Assembly (NCBI GenBank): GCA_030620895.1
Contig: JAUXIU010000071.1
Location: forward strand, 1-6,059
Reading direction: 5' to 3'
DNA from: Deltaproteobacteria bacterium
GTDB lineage: Bacteria > Desulfobacterota > GWC2-55-46 > S146-70 > JAUXIU01
Length of the DNA: 6,059 nt
Shown here: positions 1 through 5,796 of the stretch, in pieces
How positions within the stretch are numbered: position 1 is the first letter of the stretch
Layout of the letters: each line of letters starts with the position of its first letter
Notes under the pieces: model-generated
The model's database searches: none
Told to the model about the DNA's origin: nothing
What the model saw: only the letters and a program-made list of their open reading frames with translations
Translations under genes and position numbers: made by a program

Positions 1-104
1 ACCTGCTTTGCTTCTATCATCGGGGCAATGAATATCCCACCTTTACCGGTAAAGGCATCAATGAGTTTGCCGATATCTTCTTTTTTGAGATATTTTTGCG
101 ACAT
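1..104 (-). CDS. FloxB/HydB/AsrA-like 4Fe-4S protein, N-terminal fragment
   Basis: An open frame starts with ATG at 104-102 and runs off the left edge after 34 complete codons. It begins MSQKYLKKEDIGKLIDAF and continues with a GGIFIAPMIEAKQ segment. A lysine-rich start, an amphipathic helix and then a short 'IAP' strand match what I know of the N-termini of sulfhydrogenase beta / anaerobic sulfite reductase A / FloxB-type dicluster ferredoxins. In that family the cysteine motifs lie near the C-terminus, so none are visible here. The context supports the call: it is the next gene after a FloxC-like protein and MvhD in an Hdr cluster, where FloxB would take electrons from a FloxA flavoprotein. 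No Shine-Dalgarno precedes the ATG. A GGGAC/GTCCC palindrome sits 12-22 bases upstream instead. The reading frame is solid; the family assignment rests on a short N-terminus plus context. Confidence 0.6.
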   Translation of the reverse strand, partial: MSQKYLKKEDIGKLIDAFTGKGGIFIAPMIEAKQ

Positions 105-115
105 AATTAAAATAT

Positions 116-126
116 GGGACGGTCCC
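116..126. repeat. GGGAC-G-GTCCC palindrome (REP-like)
   Basis: Two perfect 5-base complementary arms surround one base. The following TCCCTAGAA (123-131) recurs as a direct copy at 199-207, next to a second, degraded palindrome at 210-220. Together the pair brackets the GAGG/CCTC heptamer hairpin. The palindrome lies 12-22 bases upstream of the left-edge gene's start codon, where a ribosome binding site would normally be. It looks like a small REP-type element, but no RAYT transposase is in view. Confidence 0.6.
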
Positions 127-131
127 TAGAA

Positions 132-194
132 GTTTGAGGATAGAGGATAGAGGCTTGAGGCAAAACCTCTAACCTCCAACCTCAGACCTCTAAC
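132..194. repeat. GAGG/CCTC heptamer inverted array (4+4 units)
   Basis: GAGG occurs at 136, 143, 150 and 157, and CCTC at 166, 173, 180 and 187, all exactly 7 bases apart. A CAAAA spacer joins the two arms, so each GAGG can pair with a CCTC in register, closed by GTT (132-134) with AAC (192-194). The three bases between cores vary. The array fills most of the 121-base gap between the FloxC-like stop and the next start. A longer relative is at 5812-5931. Its transcript could form a long interrupted hairpin in either orientation. There is no following U-run, so it is not a classical terminator. Confidence 0.9.
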
Positions 195-209
195 AAATTC
201 CCTAGAATT

Positions 210-220
210 GGGACAGTCTC
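210..220. repeat. GGGAC-A-GTCTC degraded palindrome
   Basis: This is the second copy of the palindrome at 116-126, with one mismatch in the right arm. It is preceded by the direct repeat TCCCTAGAA at 199-207, which follows the palindrome in the other copy. It closes the composite element that fills the gap and ends 6 bases before the stop codon of the FloxC-like gene (226-228). Confidence 0.5.
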
Positions 221-225
221 GTAAC

Positions 226-1119
226 CTATTTAATAAAATCCTCCTGATCATCCGGGTTGAAGACGATAAGTGGTGGATGTTCCTTCTCGTCATAACCAGC
301 CCGGTATCCGAATGCATCATTTATCTCCTTAGCCAGCTTCTGGTTTATGAGATTCAGCGGGATATCAGTAGGACAGGCCCTCTCGCATTCGCCGCAGAAG
401 GTACATCGCCCCGCGAGATGCATCGCCCTTATAAGGTTCCAGGCGAGGTTACCCCTGGGATGGGCGGACGTCTCTATCCACTGGGGCATATTCTTTTCAG
501 CTATACACCGCTCACAATAGCAGAGAGGACAGATCTTACTGCATGCGTAACACTTGACACACCGTGCAAAGTGTTCCATCCAGAACTCCCACCGTTTGTC
601 CTGTTCCATAGTGTCCAGTTCTTTGATCTTATCAAAGACCATACCGGAAGGTTCTTCAGGGGGCATAAAGTCTACCGCATCCCCTATAATATAATCTGCC
701 AAGTGGGGGTTTCTTACATCGCAGTTATGGCACTTTGTGGGCATGATATCGTCCGATAGCTTTCCCTTCCACAATTCCTGTTTGTAGACAACGCCGTTAC
801 AGGTCATGCCAATGATGACGATATTATCCCTCTCTATCTGACCCTCGGCTATCAAGACGGCGATCGTCCTTATATCACACCCTTTTGCCACGATGGCAGG
901 CTTACCAAGGGCCTGTATATCCTTGTACTGCCTGGTTAGATATAGAGATAGGTTGTTTACACAGAGTGGATTGAATACCAGTTTCTCCACGTCCTCTGGC
1001 TTTGTTATAAAGACTGGAGTCGTCCTTGTCTTCCCGCGGTTCCATCCGTAGCCTAAGACAACCTTGACATCCCCCTTTTCAAGGAGTTCTTCAGCCTTCT
1101 GTCTTAGTGCTTTTTCCAT
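226..1119 (-). CDS. floxC: FloxC-like dicluster ferredoxin protein of the Hdr complex (FrhB-related)
   Basis: 297 aa from ATG at 1119-1117 (MEKALRQKAEELLEKG). The same frame can open at 1185 (22 more residues), but that stretch is encoded entirely by the heptamer repeat, so I reject it. The N-terminal half (about 20-160) has FrhB/FdhB-like features: the strand pair AIVAKGCDIR (75-84) and VIIGMTCNGVV (101-111), then a CHNC pair at 130-133. The C-terminal half binds two [4Fe-4S] clusters: C187/C190/C193/C197 followed by extra C200/C202/C205, and C239/C242/C245/C249-P. From family knowledge, such cytoplasmic proteins sit beside HdrA and MvhD in FloxABCD-HdrABC sets and relay electrons from a NAD(P)H-oxidising flavoprotein. 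No catalytic selenocysteine or hydrogenase motif is visible. An F420 role is possible for FrhB relatives, but nothing here suggests F420. No Shine-Dalgarno is seen. Family is secure; the exact partner is inferred. Confidence 0.8.
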   Translation of the reverse strand: MEKALRQKAEELLEKGDVKVVLGYGWNRGKTRTTPVFITKPEDVEKLVFNPLCVNNLSLYLTRQYKDIQALGKPAIVAKGCDIRTIAVLIAEGQIERDNIVIIGMTCNGVVYKQELWKGKLSDDIMPTKCHNCDVRNPHLADYIIGDAVDFMPPEEPSGMVFDKIKELDTMEQDKRWEFWMEHFARCVKCYACSKICPLCYCERCIAEKNMPQWIETSAHPRGNLAWNLIRAMHLAGRCTFCGECERACPTDIPLNLINQKLAKEINDAFGYRAGYDEKEHPPLIVFNPDDQEDFIK

Positions 1120-1132
1120 GTCATTGTTTGTG

Positions 1133-1188
1133 TTTCGTGAATCGTTAATCGTAAATCGTGAATCGAACCACGAACCACGAATCACGAA
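1133..1188. repeat. TCGT/ACGA heptamer inverted array between mvhD and floxC-like gene
   Basis: Contiguous 7-base units read TTTCGTG, AATCGTT, AATCGTA, AATCGTG, AATCGAA, CCACGAA, CCACGAA, TCACGAA on the plus strand. The first four carry TCGT and the last three carry its complement ACGA, so the array is an inverted pair around a central unit. The outermost TTCGTGA (1134-1140) and TCACGAA (1182-1188) are perfect complements. It fills most of the 86-base gap and extends the downstream reading frame artificially. A relative lies on the other side of mvhD at 1697-1779. Confidence 0.9.
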
Positions 1189-1205
1189 CGACTGTTTTTC
1201 ATACC

Positions 1206-1691
1206 TTAATCATTCAACCCTTTATACTCTACAAAAGGTCCGAGTTCCTTAACCTCGTCTGTAACATTGTTTATCAGATCCACCCACTTTATAGCCTCTG
1301 AAGCCGAGACCCAGGAGAAGTGGAGCCTCCGCATATCGATACCCACGAACTCCATTAGGGTTTTAAATGCAATCCACCGCCGTCTCGCATGGTAGTTCCC
1401 CGTTGTATAGTGGCAGTCACCGGGGTGGCAGCCAGAAACGAGTACACCGTCGGCCTCCTTCTCGAACGCCTTTATAATAAATAGAGGGTCTATTCTCCCT
1501 GTACATGGAAGCTTTATTATCCTCACATTCGGCCTGTACTCCATCCTGCTTGTTCCCGCCAGATCCGCCCCTGCATAGGTACACCAGTTGCAGACAAAGG
1601 CCGTAATCTTAGGCTCCCAGGCGGTTGTCGTCTCTTGTTTTTCAGTTATCGCTTGTTTGTTGTCCATTACGCTCATTTCGTTCGCTGGCAT
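1206..1691 (-). CDS. mvhD: MvhD/FlpD/FloxD-family [2Fe-2S] adaptor to HdrA
   Basis: 161 aa from ATG at 1691-1689, with alternative in-frame ATGs at 1676 and 1667. The family core begins near W25-E-P-K. It shows FVCNWCTYAGADLAGTSR (C34, C37), PCTGRID (C63) and SGCHPGDCHY (C88, C93), five conserved cysteines of the MvhD/FlpD fold that carries a [2Fe-2S] cluster. The protein docks on HdrA and passes electrons from a partner dehydrogenase or hydrogenase to the bifurcating flavin. With Flox-like neighbours downstream and no hydrogenase in view, it is best read as FloxD. The first 24 residues (polar, PANEMSVMDNKQ-like) precede the family core, and their DNA shows 7-base periodicity, so this segment may be repeat-derived or the true start may be ATG 1676 or 1667. 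No Shine-Dalgarno supports any of the three. Repeat arrays flank the gene on both sides. Confidence 0.9.
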   Translation of the reverse strand: MPANEMSVMDNKQAITEKQETTTAWEPKITAFVCNWCTYAGADLAGTSRMEYRPNVRIIKLPCTGRIDPLFIIKAFEKEADGVLVSGCHPGDCHYTTGNYHARRRWIAFKTLMEFVGIDMRRLHFSWVSASEAIKWVDLINNVTDEVKELGPFVEYKGLND

Positions 1692-1696
1692 TTGTG

Positions 1697-1779
1697 TATC
1701 GTAAATCGTGTATCGTGAATCGTATATCTAAATCGAACAACAAATCACGAACCACGAATCACGCACGACGCATCACGGT
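1697..1779. repeat. TCGT/ACGA heptamer inverted array between hdrA and mvhD
   Basis: Units run TATCGTA, AATCGTG, TATCGTG, AATCGTA, then a 6-base TATCTA, then AATCGAA, CAACAAA, TCACGAA, CCACGAA, TCACGCA, CGACGCA, TCACGGT. The left arm carries TCGT and the right arm ACGA or variants, with the switch at AATCGAA, as in the array at 1133-1188. It occupies 83 of the 90 bases between hdrA and mvhD and stops 2 bases short of the hdrA stop codon (1782-1784). Confidence 0.9.
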
Positions 1780-1781
1780 CA

Positions 1782-3755
1782 TCAAAACGCATTTATCGCG
1801 GCATATACCTGTTCATCGGTATAACCCTGGAGATCTATACACTTGCTTCTGCATGCAGCGACACAGATTCCGCACCCTTGACATAGACCGTCGTTCACCT
1901 TTGCCAGCCACCTTAGAATATTACCATGCCTGTCATTTTCTGACTCCTTTTCTATCGCAGAGTATGGACAAGCATTCAGACAATCCCAGCACGCATTACA
2001 GATCGCCCTATTGACAATGGCAGTTATCGGTTCCCTTGACATCTCATCTGATGAGAAGAGACCGAGGACCTTACTTGCCGTTGCACCCCCCATGCTGACT
2101 GAATCAGGGATGTCCATCGGTCCGGCACATGTGCCTGCTAGATATATCCCGCCCGTAACAGTCTCTACGGGTCTTAATTTCGGGTGATATTCATTGTAAA
2201 ATTTATGCTTATCGTAACCGATCCCTAACCTCTGTGCCAGTGTGTCAGCACCATCACGAGCGAGTATTGCTGTAGCCAGGACAACCATATCTGCCTCTAT
2301 CTCCACCTGGTTTCCGCTCAATGTATCGGCACCTTGCACTACTATCTTGCCGTTTCTTTCATAGACCCTTGAAACACGTCCCCTGAGATACATCGCCCCA
2401 TCATGTTCAATTGCACGTCTTACAAACTCCTCGTACCTCTTTCCAGCGCTTCTTATATCCATATAGAACACATAGCTCTGGCCGTCATGCACCTTATGCT
2501 TGTAAAGCATTGTATGCTTTGCCGTATACATGCAGCAGACCTTTGAACAGTATGCAACGCCCTTCTTTTCATCCCTTGATCCCACACACTGTATAAAAAC
2601 TACGCTCTTAGGAACATTCCCGTCTGATGGCCTTATTATCTCACCACCTGTAGGACCTGAGGATGAGGCAAGTCTCTCAAACTGCAGGCCGCTTATAACA
2701 TCCTTTATCTTCCCATAACCGTATTCACCAAACCTCTCATTGGGCATCAGTTGATAACCCGTAGCGACGATTATTGCACCGACCTCCTCTGTTATAATCT
2801 GGTCCTTCTGTTTAAAGTCTATGGCATTTGGCCCGCAGATGATAGCACAAGCGCCGCATTTGTCCTTCTGTATCTTCACACAGTGTGGGGCGTCTATTAC
2901 CGGTATATTCGGTACCGCCTGGGGAAAGGGTGTATAGATAACCTTCCTCTTATTCAGTTTCATCTCGAATTCATTGTCGGCCTTAAACGGGCATTTTTCG
3001 ATGCATTCACCGCAGCCTGTACAGAGTTGTTCGTCTACATATTTCGCCTTCTTCCTTATCTGAACAGTGAAATTGCCTATATATCCATCCACCTTTTCTA
3101 TTTCGCTCCATGTGTAAATGGTTATGTTATCATGGAGTTCGGCCTCAACCATCTTTGGTGTAAGGATACATTGGGAGCAGTCCATTGTAGGAAAGGTCTC
3201 TGAAAGCCTTGCCATGTTTCCACCGATAGATGGCTCCTTCTCTACAAGGATCACCTCTATGCCTCCATCTGCTATATCCAGAGCAGCCTGTATTCCGGCT
3301 ATACCACCCCCTATTACAAGGGCCCTTTTCTTGACTGGTATATTTATATTTTTTAATGGCCTGTTCTTTTTGAGTCTTTCGATGGTCATTCTCGTCAGGT
3401 CTATACTCTTTATGGTTCCAACCTTCTTGGTCTTGTCGTGATGTACCCAGGAGCACTGCTCGCGTATATTTGATATCTCGCACTTATATGGGTTGAGCCC
3501 GGCAGACTCACAGGCCTTTCTGAAGGTCTTTTCGTGCATATGAGGTGAACATGCCGAGACAACGACGCCGTCAAGTTTCTGCGCCTTAACAATCTCCCTG
3601 AGATTTTCCTGCCCTGGCGCGCTGCACATAAACTTATAGTCGCATGTATATACAACACCTGGCATCTTTGACATCTCTTCTGCAACCTTTTTGGTATCCA
3701 CGGTTGAGGCGATGTTGTTTCCACACTGACAGACAAATACACCAATCCTAGACAT
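1782..3755 (-). CDS. hdrA: Heterodisulfide reductase subunit A, bifurcating flavoprotein
   Basis: 657 aa, the usual size of stand-alone HdrA. An N-terminal cysteine-rich domain (C9, C11, C38, C44, C69, C82, C92, C101) precedes a thioredoxin-reductase-like FAD domain with GGGIAG at 149-154 and ATGY at 331-334. The HdrA signature TFPTMDCSQCILTPKM is at 187-202. Four ferredoxin-type cluster sites follow: C245/248/251/255; C292/300/303/307; C586/589/592/596; C625/628/631/635. QCVGSRDE (389-396) with C403, C407 and C408, and a second FAD contact around AGTCAGPMDIPDS (540-552), are also typical. The known role is splitting electron pairs at FAD between ferredoxin and HdrBC. The start is supported by a GGGGG tract 7 bases upstream of the ATG, the best ribosome site in the window. 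hdrB stops 1 base before this start, so the two are translationally coupled. The protein is intact, with no sign of damage. Confidence 0.97.
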   Translation of the reverse strand: MSRIGVFVCQCGNNIASTVDTKKVAEEMSKMPGVVYTCDYKFMCSAPGQENLREIVKAQKLDGVVVSACSPHMHEKTFRKACESAGLNPYKCEISNIREQCSWVHHDKTKKVGTIKSIDLTRMTIERLKKNRPLKNINIPVKKRALVIGGGIAGIQAALDIADGGIEVILVEKEPSIGGNMARLSETFPTMDCSQCILTPKMVEAELHDNITIYTWSEIEKVDGYIGNFTVQIRKKAKYVDEQLCTGCGECIEKCPFKADNEFEMKLNKRKVIYTPFPQAVPNIPVIDAPHCVKIQKDKCGACAIICGPNAIDFKQKDQIITEEVGAIIVATGYQLMPNERFGEYGYGKIKDVISGLQFERLASSSGPTGGEIIRPSDGNVPKSVVFIQCVGSRDEKKGVAYCSKVCCMYTAKHTMLYKHKVHDGQSYVFYMDIRSAGKRYEEFVRRAIEHDGAMYLRGRVSRVYERNGKIVVQGADTLSGNQVEIEADMVVLATAILARDGADTLAQRLGIGYDKHKFYNEYHPKLRPVETVTGGIYLAGTCAGPMDIPDSVSMGGATASKVLGLFSSDEMSREPITAIVNRAICNACWDCLNACPYSAIEKESENDRHGNILRWLAKVNDGLCQGCGICVAACRSKCIDLQGYTDEQVYAAINAF

Positions 3756-3756
3756 C

Positions 3757-4623
3757 TTAAACCCCCTTTTCCTTTAAAAGCGGCCTTATATCACAGATAT
3801 TCTTTTCAAAGCCGAGCATATCTTCCGACTGGCCCAGGGCAAGGCCTAATATCTGTGTAAAATAAAGAACAGGGATCCCAGAGTAATCAGCAGTATCCTG
3901 AACAAGTCTCTTCTGGCTCTTTTCGAGATTATACTGACAAAGGGGACAACTCGTTACTATAAGATCCGCACCAGAATCAATGGCAGATGTCATTACATTT
4001 CCAGAAAGTCTTACAACCACATCTTCATTGCCCATCGCGAGGTGGGCGCCGCAGCACTCTATCTTGTTCGGAAACTCAACAGGTTCACAACCGAGCGACC
4101 TTAAAAGATCCTCGAATATCACCGGGGCCTCTGGATCGTCTATACCTATATCTTCAAACGGTCTTAAGAGCATGCACCCGTAATACGTGCCTGTCTTTAT
4201 GCCTTTTAACGGTCTCTTAACCAAGTTTTTTACCTTATCAAAACCTATCCTGTCTCTCAGCACCTCGAGAAAGTGGATAACCTGCAGACTGCCATCGTAT
4301 TCCTCTTCTATAAATTCATTTATTAAATTGCGTCTATCTCTGTCATCATTTATTGCCTTGTTTGTACGCTTCAATACGTTATAACAGACAGAACAGAGCG
4401 TGGTTACCGTATCCCCTTCTTTCCTTGCATTTACCAGGACCTTTGTGGGTGCGGTAAGCCCCATCACATTATCTGGTGTAAGTGGAAACGAAGCCCCGCA
4501 GCAGTTCCACTGATCCAGTTCCTTCAACTCAAGACCGAGGACCGTGGCTGCCTCTCTTGCGGAGGTATCGAAGTCCTTTGCAACCGTATTTAAGGTGCAG
4601 CCTGGATAATATGGTATCTTCAT
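3757..4623 (-). CDS. hdrB: Heterodisulfide reductase subunit B, disulfide-reducing CCG protein
   Basis: 288 aa starting MKIPYYPGCTL at ATG 4623-4621. The frame is open 10 codons further up (to 4653), but that part lies inside hdrC and the family begins at MKIPYYPGC. Two complete CCG domains are present: C9, C41-C42, C77/C80 and C150, C190-C191, C226/C229. These are the ten cysteines that hold the two noncubane [4Fe-4S] clusters of HdrB, where the heterodisulfide or an equivalent bacterial disulfide/trisulfide is cleaved. The protein is soluble, as expected for the HdrABC rather than the membrane HdrDE type. The stop of hdrC is 2 bases upstream (TGA-CC-ATG), and hdrA follows after 1 base. Only a distant AGGAAG (14 bases from the ATG) precedes it, so coupling from hdrC is likely. 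In a non-methanogen the substrate is probably not CoM-S-S-CoB; DsrC is a candidate. Confidence 0.96.
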   Translation of the reverse strand: MKIPYYPGCTLNTVAKDFDTSAREAATVLGLELKELDQWNCCGASFPLTPDNVMGLTAPTKVLVNARKEGDTVTTLCSVCYNVLKRTNKAINDDRDRRNLINEFIEEEYDGSLQVIHFLEVLRDRIGFDKVKNLVKRPLKGIKTGTYYGCMLLRPFEDIGIDDPEAPVIFEDLLRSLGCEPVEFPNKIECCGAHLAMGNEDVVVRLSGNVMTSAIDSGADLIVTSCPLCQYNLEKSQKRLVQDTADYSGIPVLYFTQILGLALGQSEDMLGFEKNICDIRPLLKEKGV

Positions 4624-4625
4624 GG

Positions 4626-5033
4626 TCAGCTTACAAACTTCCTGAATCCGCACACAATAGCCTGTTGTGGTGCGTTCTTCAAAAACGGGAAGGGAAGGTC
4701 ACTGACATTTTCGTGGTCCGTGCCTTTCCTTAACGTTAACTGCCTTAACGCCTCAAGTATATTTGCGGCACTAACACACTTTGGGCATCTTGAATAGCAC
4801 TGGAGACATCCAACGCATACCCACATTGAGTTTGCATTCATTAAAAGCCCCTCCTCCCCTAGCTGTAAGAGCCTTATAATCTGGCTCGGGCCGTAGTCCA
4901 TCTCATAAGATACGGGACATCCACCGGTGCAGTTGCCACATTGATAGCAGTTGGAAAGCGTCTCACCGCTGATTCTCTCAACCTTCCGAACAAATTCGCT
5001 TTGCAGGTTCTCTTTGCTTATTTTTATCTTCAT
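4626..5033 (-). CDS. hdrC: Heterodisulfide reductase subunit C, two-cluster ferredoxin (short form)
   Basis: 135 aa from ATG at 5033. Two perfect ferredoxin motifs are visible: C29YQCGNCTGGCP (C29/32/35/39) and C73VGCLQCYSRCP (C73/76/79/83). They hold the two [4Fe-4S] clusters that carry electrons from HdrA to HdrB. The conserved MDYGPSQIIRLLQLG between them and SMWVCVGC are typical of HdrC. Methanogen HdrC is commonly about 180-190 aa. This one ends soon after the second motif with FLKNAPQQAIVCGFRKFVS, so it lacks the usual C-terminal tail. The reading frame closes cleanly into hdrB, so I take it as a short bacterial variant and not a truncation. It is the first gene of the tight hdrCBA block, preceded by a 159-base repeat-filled gap and no clear Shine-Dalgarno. 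Confidence 0.95.
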   Translation of the reverse strand: MKIKISKENLQSEFVRKVERISGETLSNCYQCGNCTGGCPVSYEMDYGPSQIIRLLQLGEEGLLMNANSMWVCVGCLQCYSRCPKCVSAANILEALRQLTLRKGTDHENVSDLPFPFLKNAPQQAIVCGFRKFVS

Positions 5034-5063
5034 AATTGGTTATAGTTCTGCAATTACTACTTT

Positions 5064-5098
5064 GGGTTGCGTGTTTCGAGTTGCGGGTTACGGGTTTA
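5064..5098. repeat. GGGTTNC heptamer array
   Basis: Five contiguous 7-base units: GGGTTGC, GTGTTTC, GAGTTGC, GGGTTAC, GGGTTTA. The core is GNGTT. It lies 31-65 bases upstream of the hdrC start (on the minus strand) and abuts the 9-base array at 5101. There is no full inverted partner; only the AACCC at 5189-5193, at the far end of the gap, could pair with its first unit. Confidence 0.8.
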
Positions 5099-5100
5099 CC

Positions 5101-5193
5101 TTGTTCATATTGTTTGTTTTGTTTTCTTTGTTTGCTTTGTTCAGTTTTTTTAAACCATGTGAACCATACAAACTATGTTAACCATGCCAACCC
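5101..5193. repeat. 9-base unit inverted array TTGTTNNNN / AACCATNNN
   Basis: On the plus strand TTGTT recurs at 5101, 5110, 5119, 5128 and 5137, exactly 9 bases apart. After a T-run around 5145-5151, AACCAT or AACTAT recurs at 5153, 5162, 5171 and 5180, with a final AACCC at 5189, again 9 bases apart. The arms are T/G-rich and A/C-rich and roughly complementary. The repeat reaches the fumarase stop codon (5193-5195). It has the same architecture as the 7-base arrays but a different period. Confidence 0.85.
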
Positions 5194-5750
5194 TAGCTTC
5201 TCCTGTATTTTTCCACCCCTATTTGAAAGAGGTCGTTGCCATATATATCATTGGCAATGATGGCAGGAAAATCTACGACCTCAAGTCTCCTTATTGCCTC
5301 AGGTCCCAGATCCTCATAGGCAACTATATCGGAGTTTTTTATCGTCTTAGCTATAAGTGCAGCGGCACCACCAACGGCAGCCATATATACAGCCTTATAC
5401 CTCTTCATTGCCTCTATAACGTCTTTCGACCTCTGCCCTTTTCCTATCGTAGCCTTCAAACCGAGTTCCAGGAGTTTTGGGGTATAAGCGTCCATCCTTC
5501 CACTTGTAGTTGGACCGGCAGAACCTATTACCTGCCCTGGTTTGGCAGGTGTCGGACCTACGTAATATATTATCTGGCCCTTGATATCTATCGGGAGTTC
5601 CTTTCCATTATCTATTAATTCAGAAAGCCTCTTGTGTGCTGCATCCCTGGCGGTATAAACGACGCCGGTTATCAAAACCCTGTCACCTGCCCTGAGGTTC
5701 TTTAGATCACTATCGGCAAGAGGTGGTGTAATTTTTAATGGCTTAGTCAT
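5193..5750 (-). CDS. Class I (Fe-S) fumarate hydratase beta subunit / TtdB family
   Basis: 185 aa from ATG at 5750 (MTKPLKITPPLADSDLKNL). A GTG at 5786 would add 12 residues, but it lies inside a hairpin-forming repeat and the family starts near KxLxxPL, so the ATG is preferred. Recognisable segments: LRAGDRVLITGVVYTARDAAH (19-39), YYVGPTPAKPGQVIGSAGP (62-80) followed by TTSGRMD, GKGQRS (103-108), GGAAALIAK, and DLGPEAIRRLEVVDFPAII near the end. This subunit pairs with an iron-sulfur alpha subunit to interconvert fumarate and malate; tartrate dehydratase and related hydratases share the fold, so the substrate is inferred. The alpha subunit usually lies immediately upstream, but here the neighbour is an elongation factor gene, so alpha must be elsewhere or downstream of this window. 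No Shine-Dalgarno is visible. Confidence 0.92.
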   Translation of the reverse strand: MTKPLKITPPLADSDLKNLRAGDRVLITGVVYTARDAAHKRLSELIDNGKELPIDIKGQIIYYVGPTPAKPGQVIGSAGPTTSGRMDAYTPKLLELGLKATIGKGQRSKDVIEAMKRYKAVYMAAVGGAAALIAKTIKNSDIVAYEDLGPEAIRRLEVVDFPAIIANDIYGNDLFQIGVEKYRRS

Positions 5751-5780
5751 GAGTTTACGCAGTAAGAGAGATAGCCCCCG

Positions 5781-5796
5781 ACCCACTTATGTGGGT
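5781..5796. repeat. ACCCAC-TTAT-GTGGGT hairpin in fumarase leader
   Basis: Perfect 6-base arms with a 4-base loop lie 31-46 bases upstream of the fumarase beta ATG. Right beside it is a second palindrome, CCCG-A-CGGG (5799-5807), followed by TTTT on the plus strand. CCCCGAC occurs twice, at 5776-5782 and 5798-5804. This GC-rich module abuts the GAGG array, much as a GGGAC palindrome abuts the GAGG array near 116-132. It may be an interspersed repeat or a small leader structure. Confidence 0.65.

Noticed and set aside
126..320. 64-codon minus-strand frame with a RGLRLEVRGF-like peptide
   Set aside because: It is produced by reading through the GAGG/CCTC array and out of frame across the end of the FloxC-like gene. 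A 7-base repeat gives a pseudo-repetitive peptide in any frame free of stops.
208..759. Open frame of 183 codons on the plus strand
   Set aside because: It lies antisense to the FloxC-like gene, whose cysteine motifs and family match are clear, and its translation shows no family features.
1120..1185. N-terminal extension of the FloxC-like protein
   Set aside because: The extra 22 residues are encoded only by the TCGT/ACGA array. The ATG at 1119 begins a normal helical start.
1133..1188. CRISPR array
   Set aside because: Units are 7 bases, contiguous and degenerate, with no spacers and no cas genes.
2751..3203. Plus-strand frames of 60-150 codons opposite hdrA
   Set aside because: They overlap the intact HdrA reading frame, lack ribosome sites and show no recognisable motifs.
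3410..3745. Minus-strand frames of about 110 codons within hdrA in another frame
   Set aside because: They are shifted shadows of the hdrA sequence. The main frame carries all flavin and cluster motifs without interruption.
4624..4653. Ten-residue extension of HdrB upstream of MKIPYYPGC
   Set aside because: It overlaps the end of hdrC, and the conserved HdrB N-terminus starts at the ATG at 4623, giving cysteine positions 9, 41 and 42 as in the family.
5041..5046. TATAAC as a -10 promoter element before hdrC
   Set aside because: It lies only a few bases from the start codon, and no convincing -35 box was found at 16-18 bases, so it is not reported as a promoter.
5101..5193. Rho-independent terminator after the fumarase gene
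   Set aside because: The possible stem is long, A/T-rich and interrupted, and no U-run follows it on the minus strand. The long A-run there has the wrong sense.
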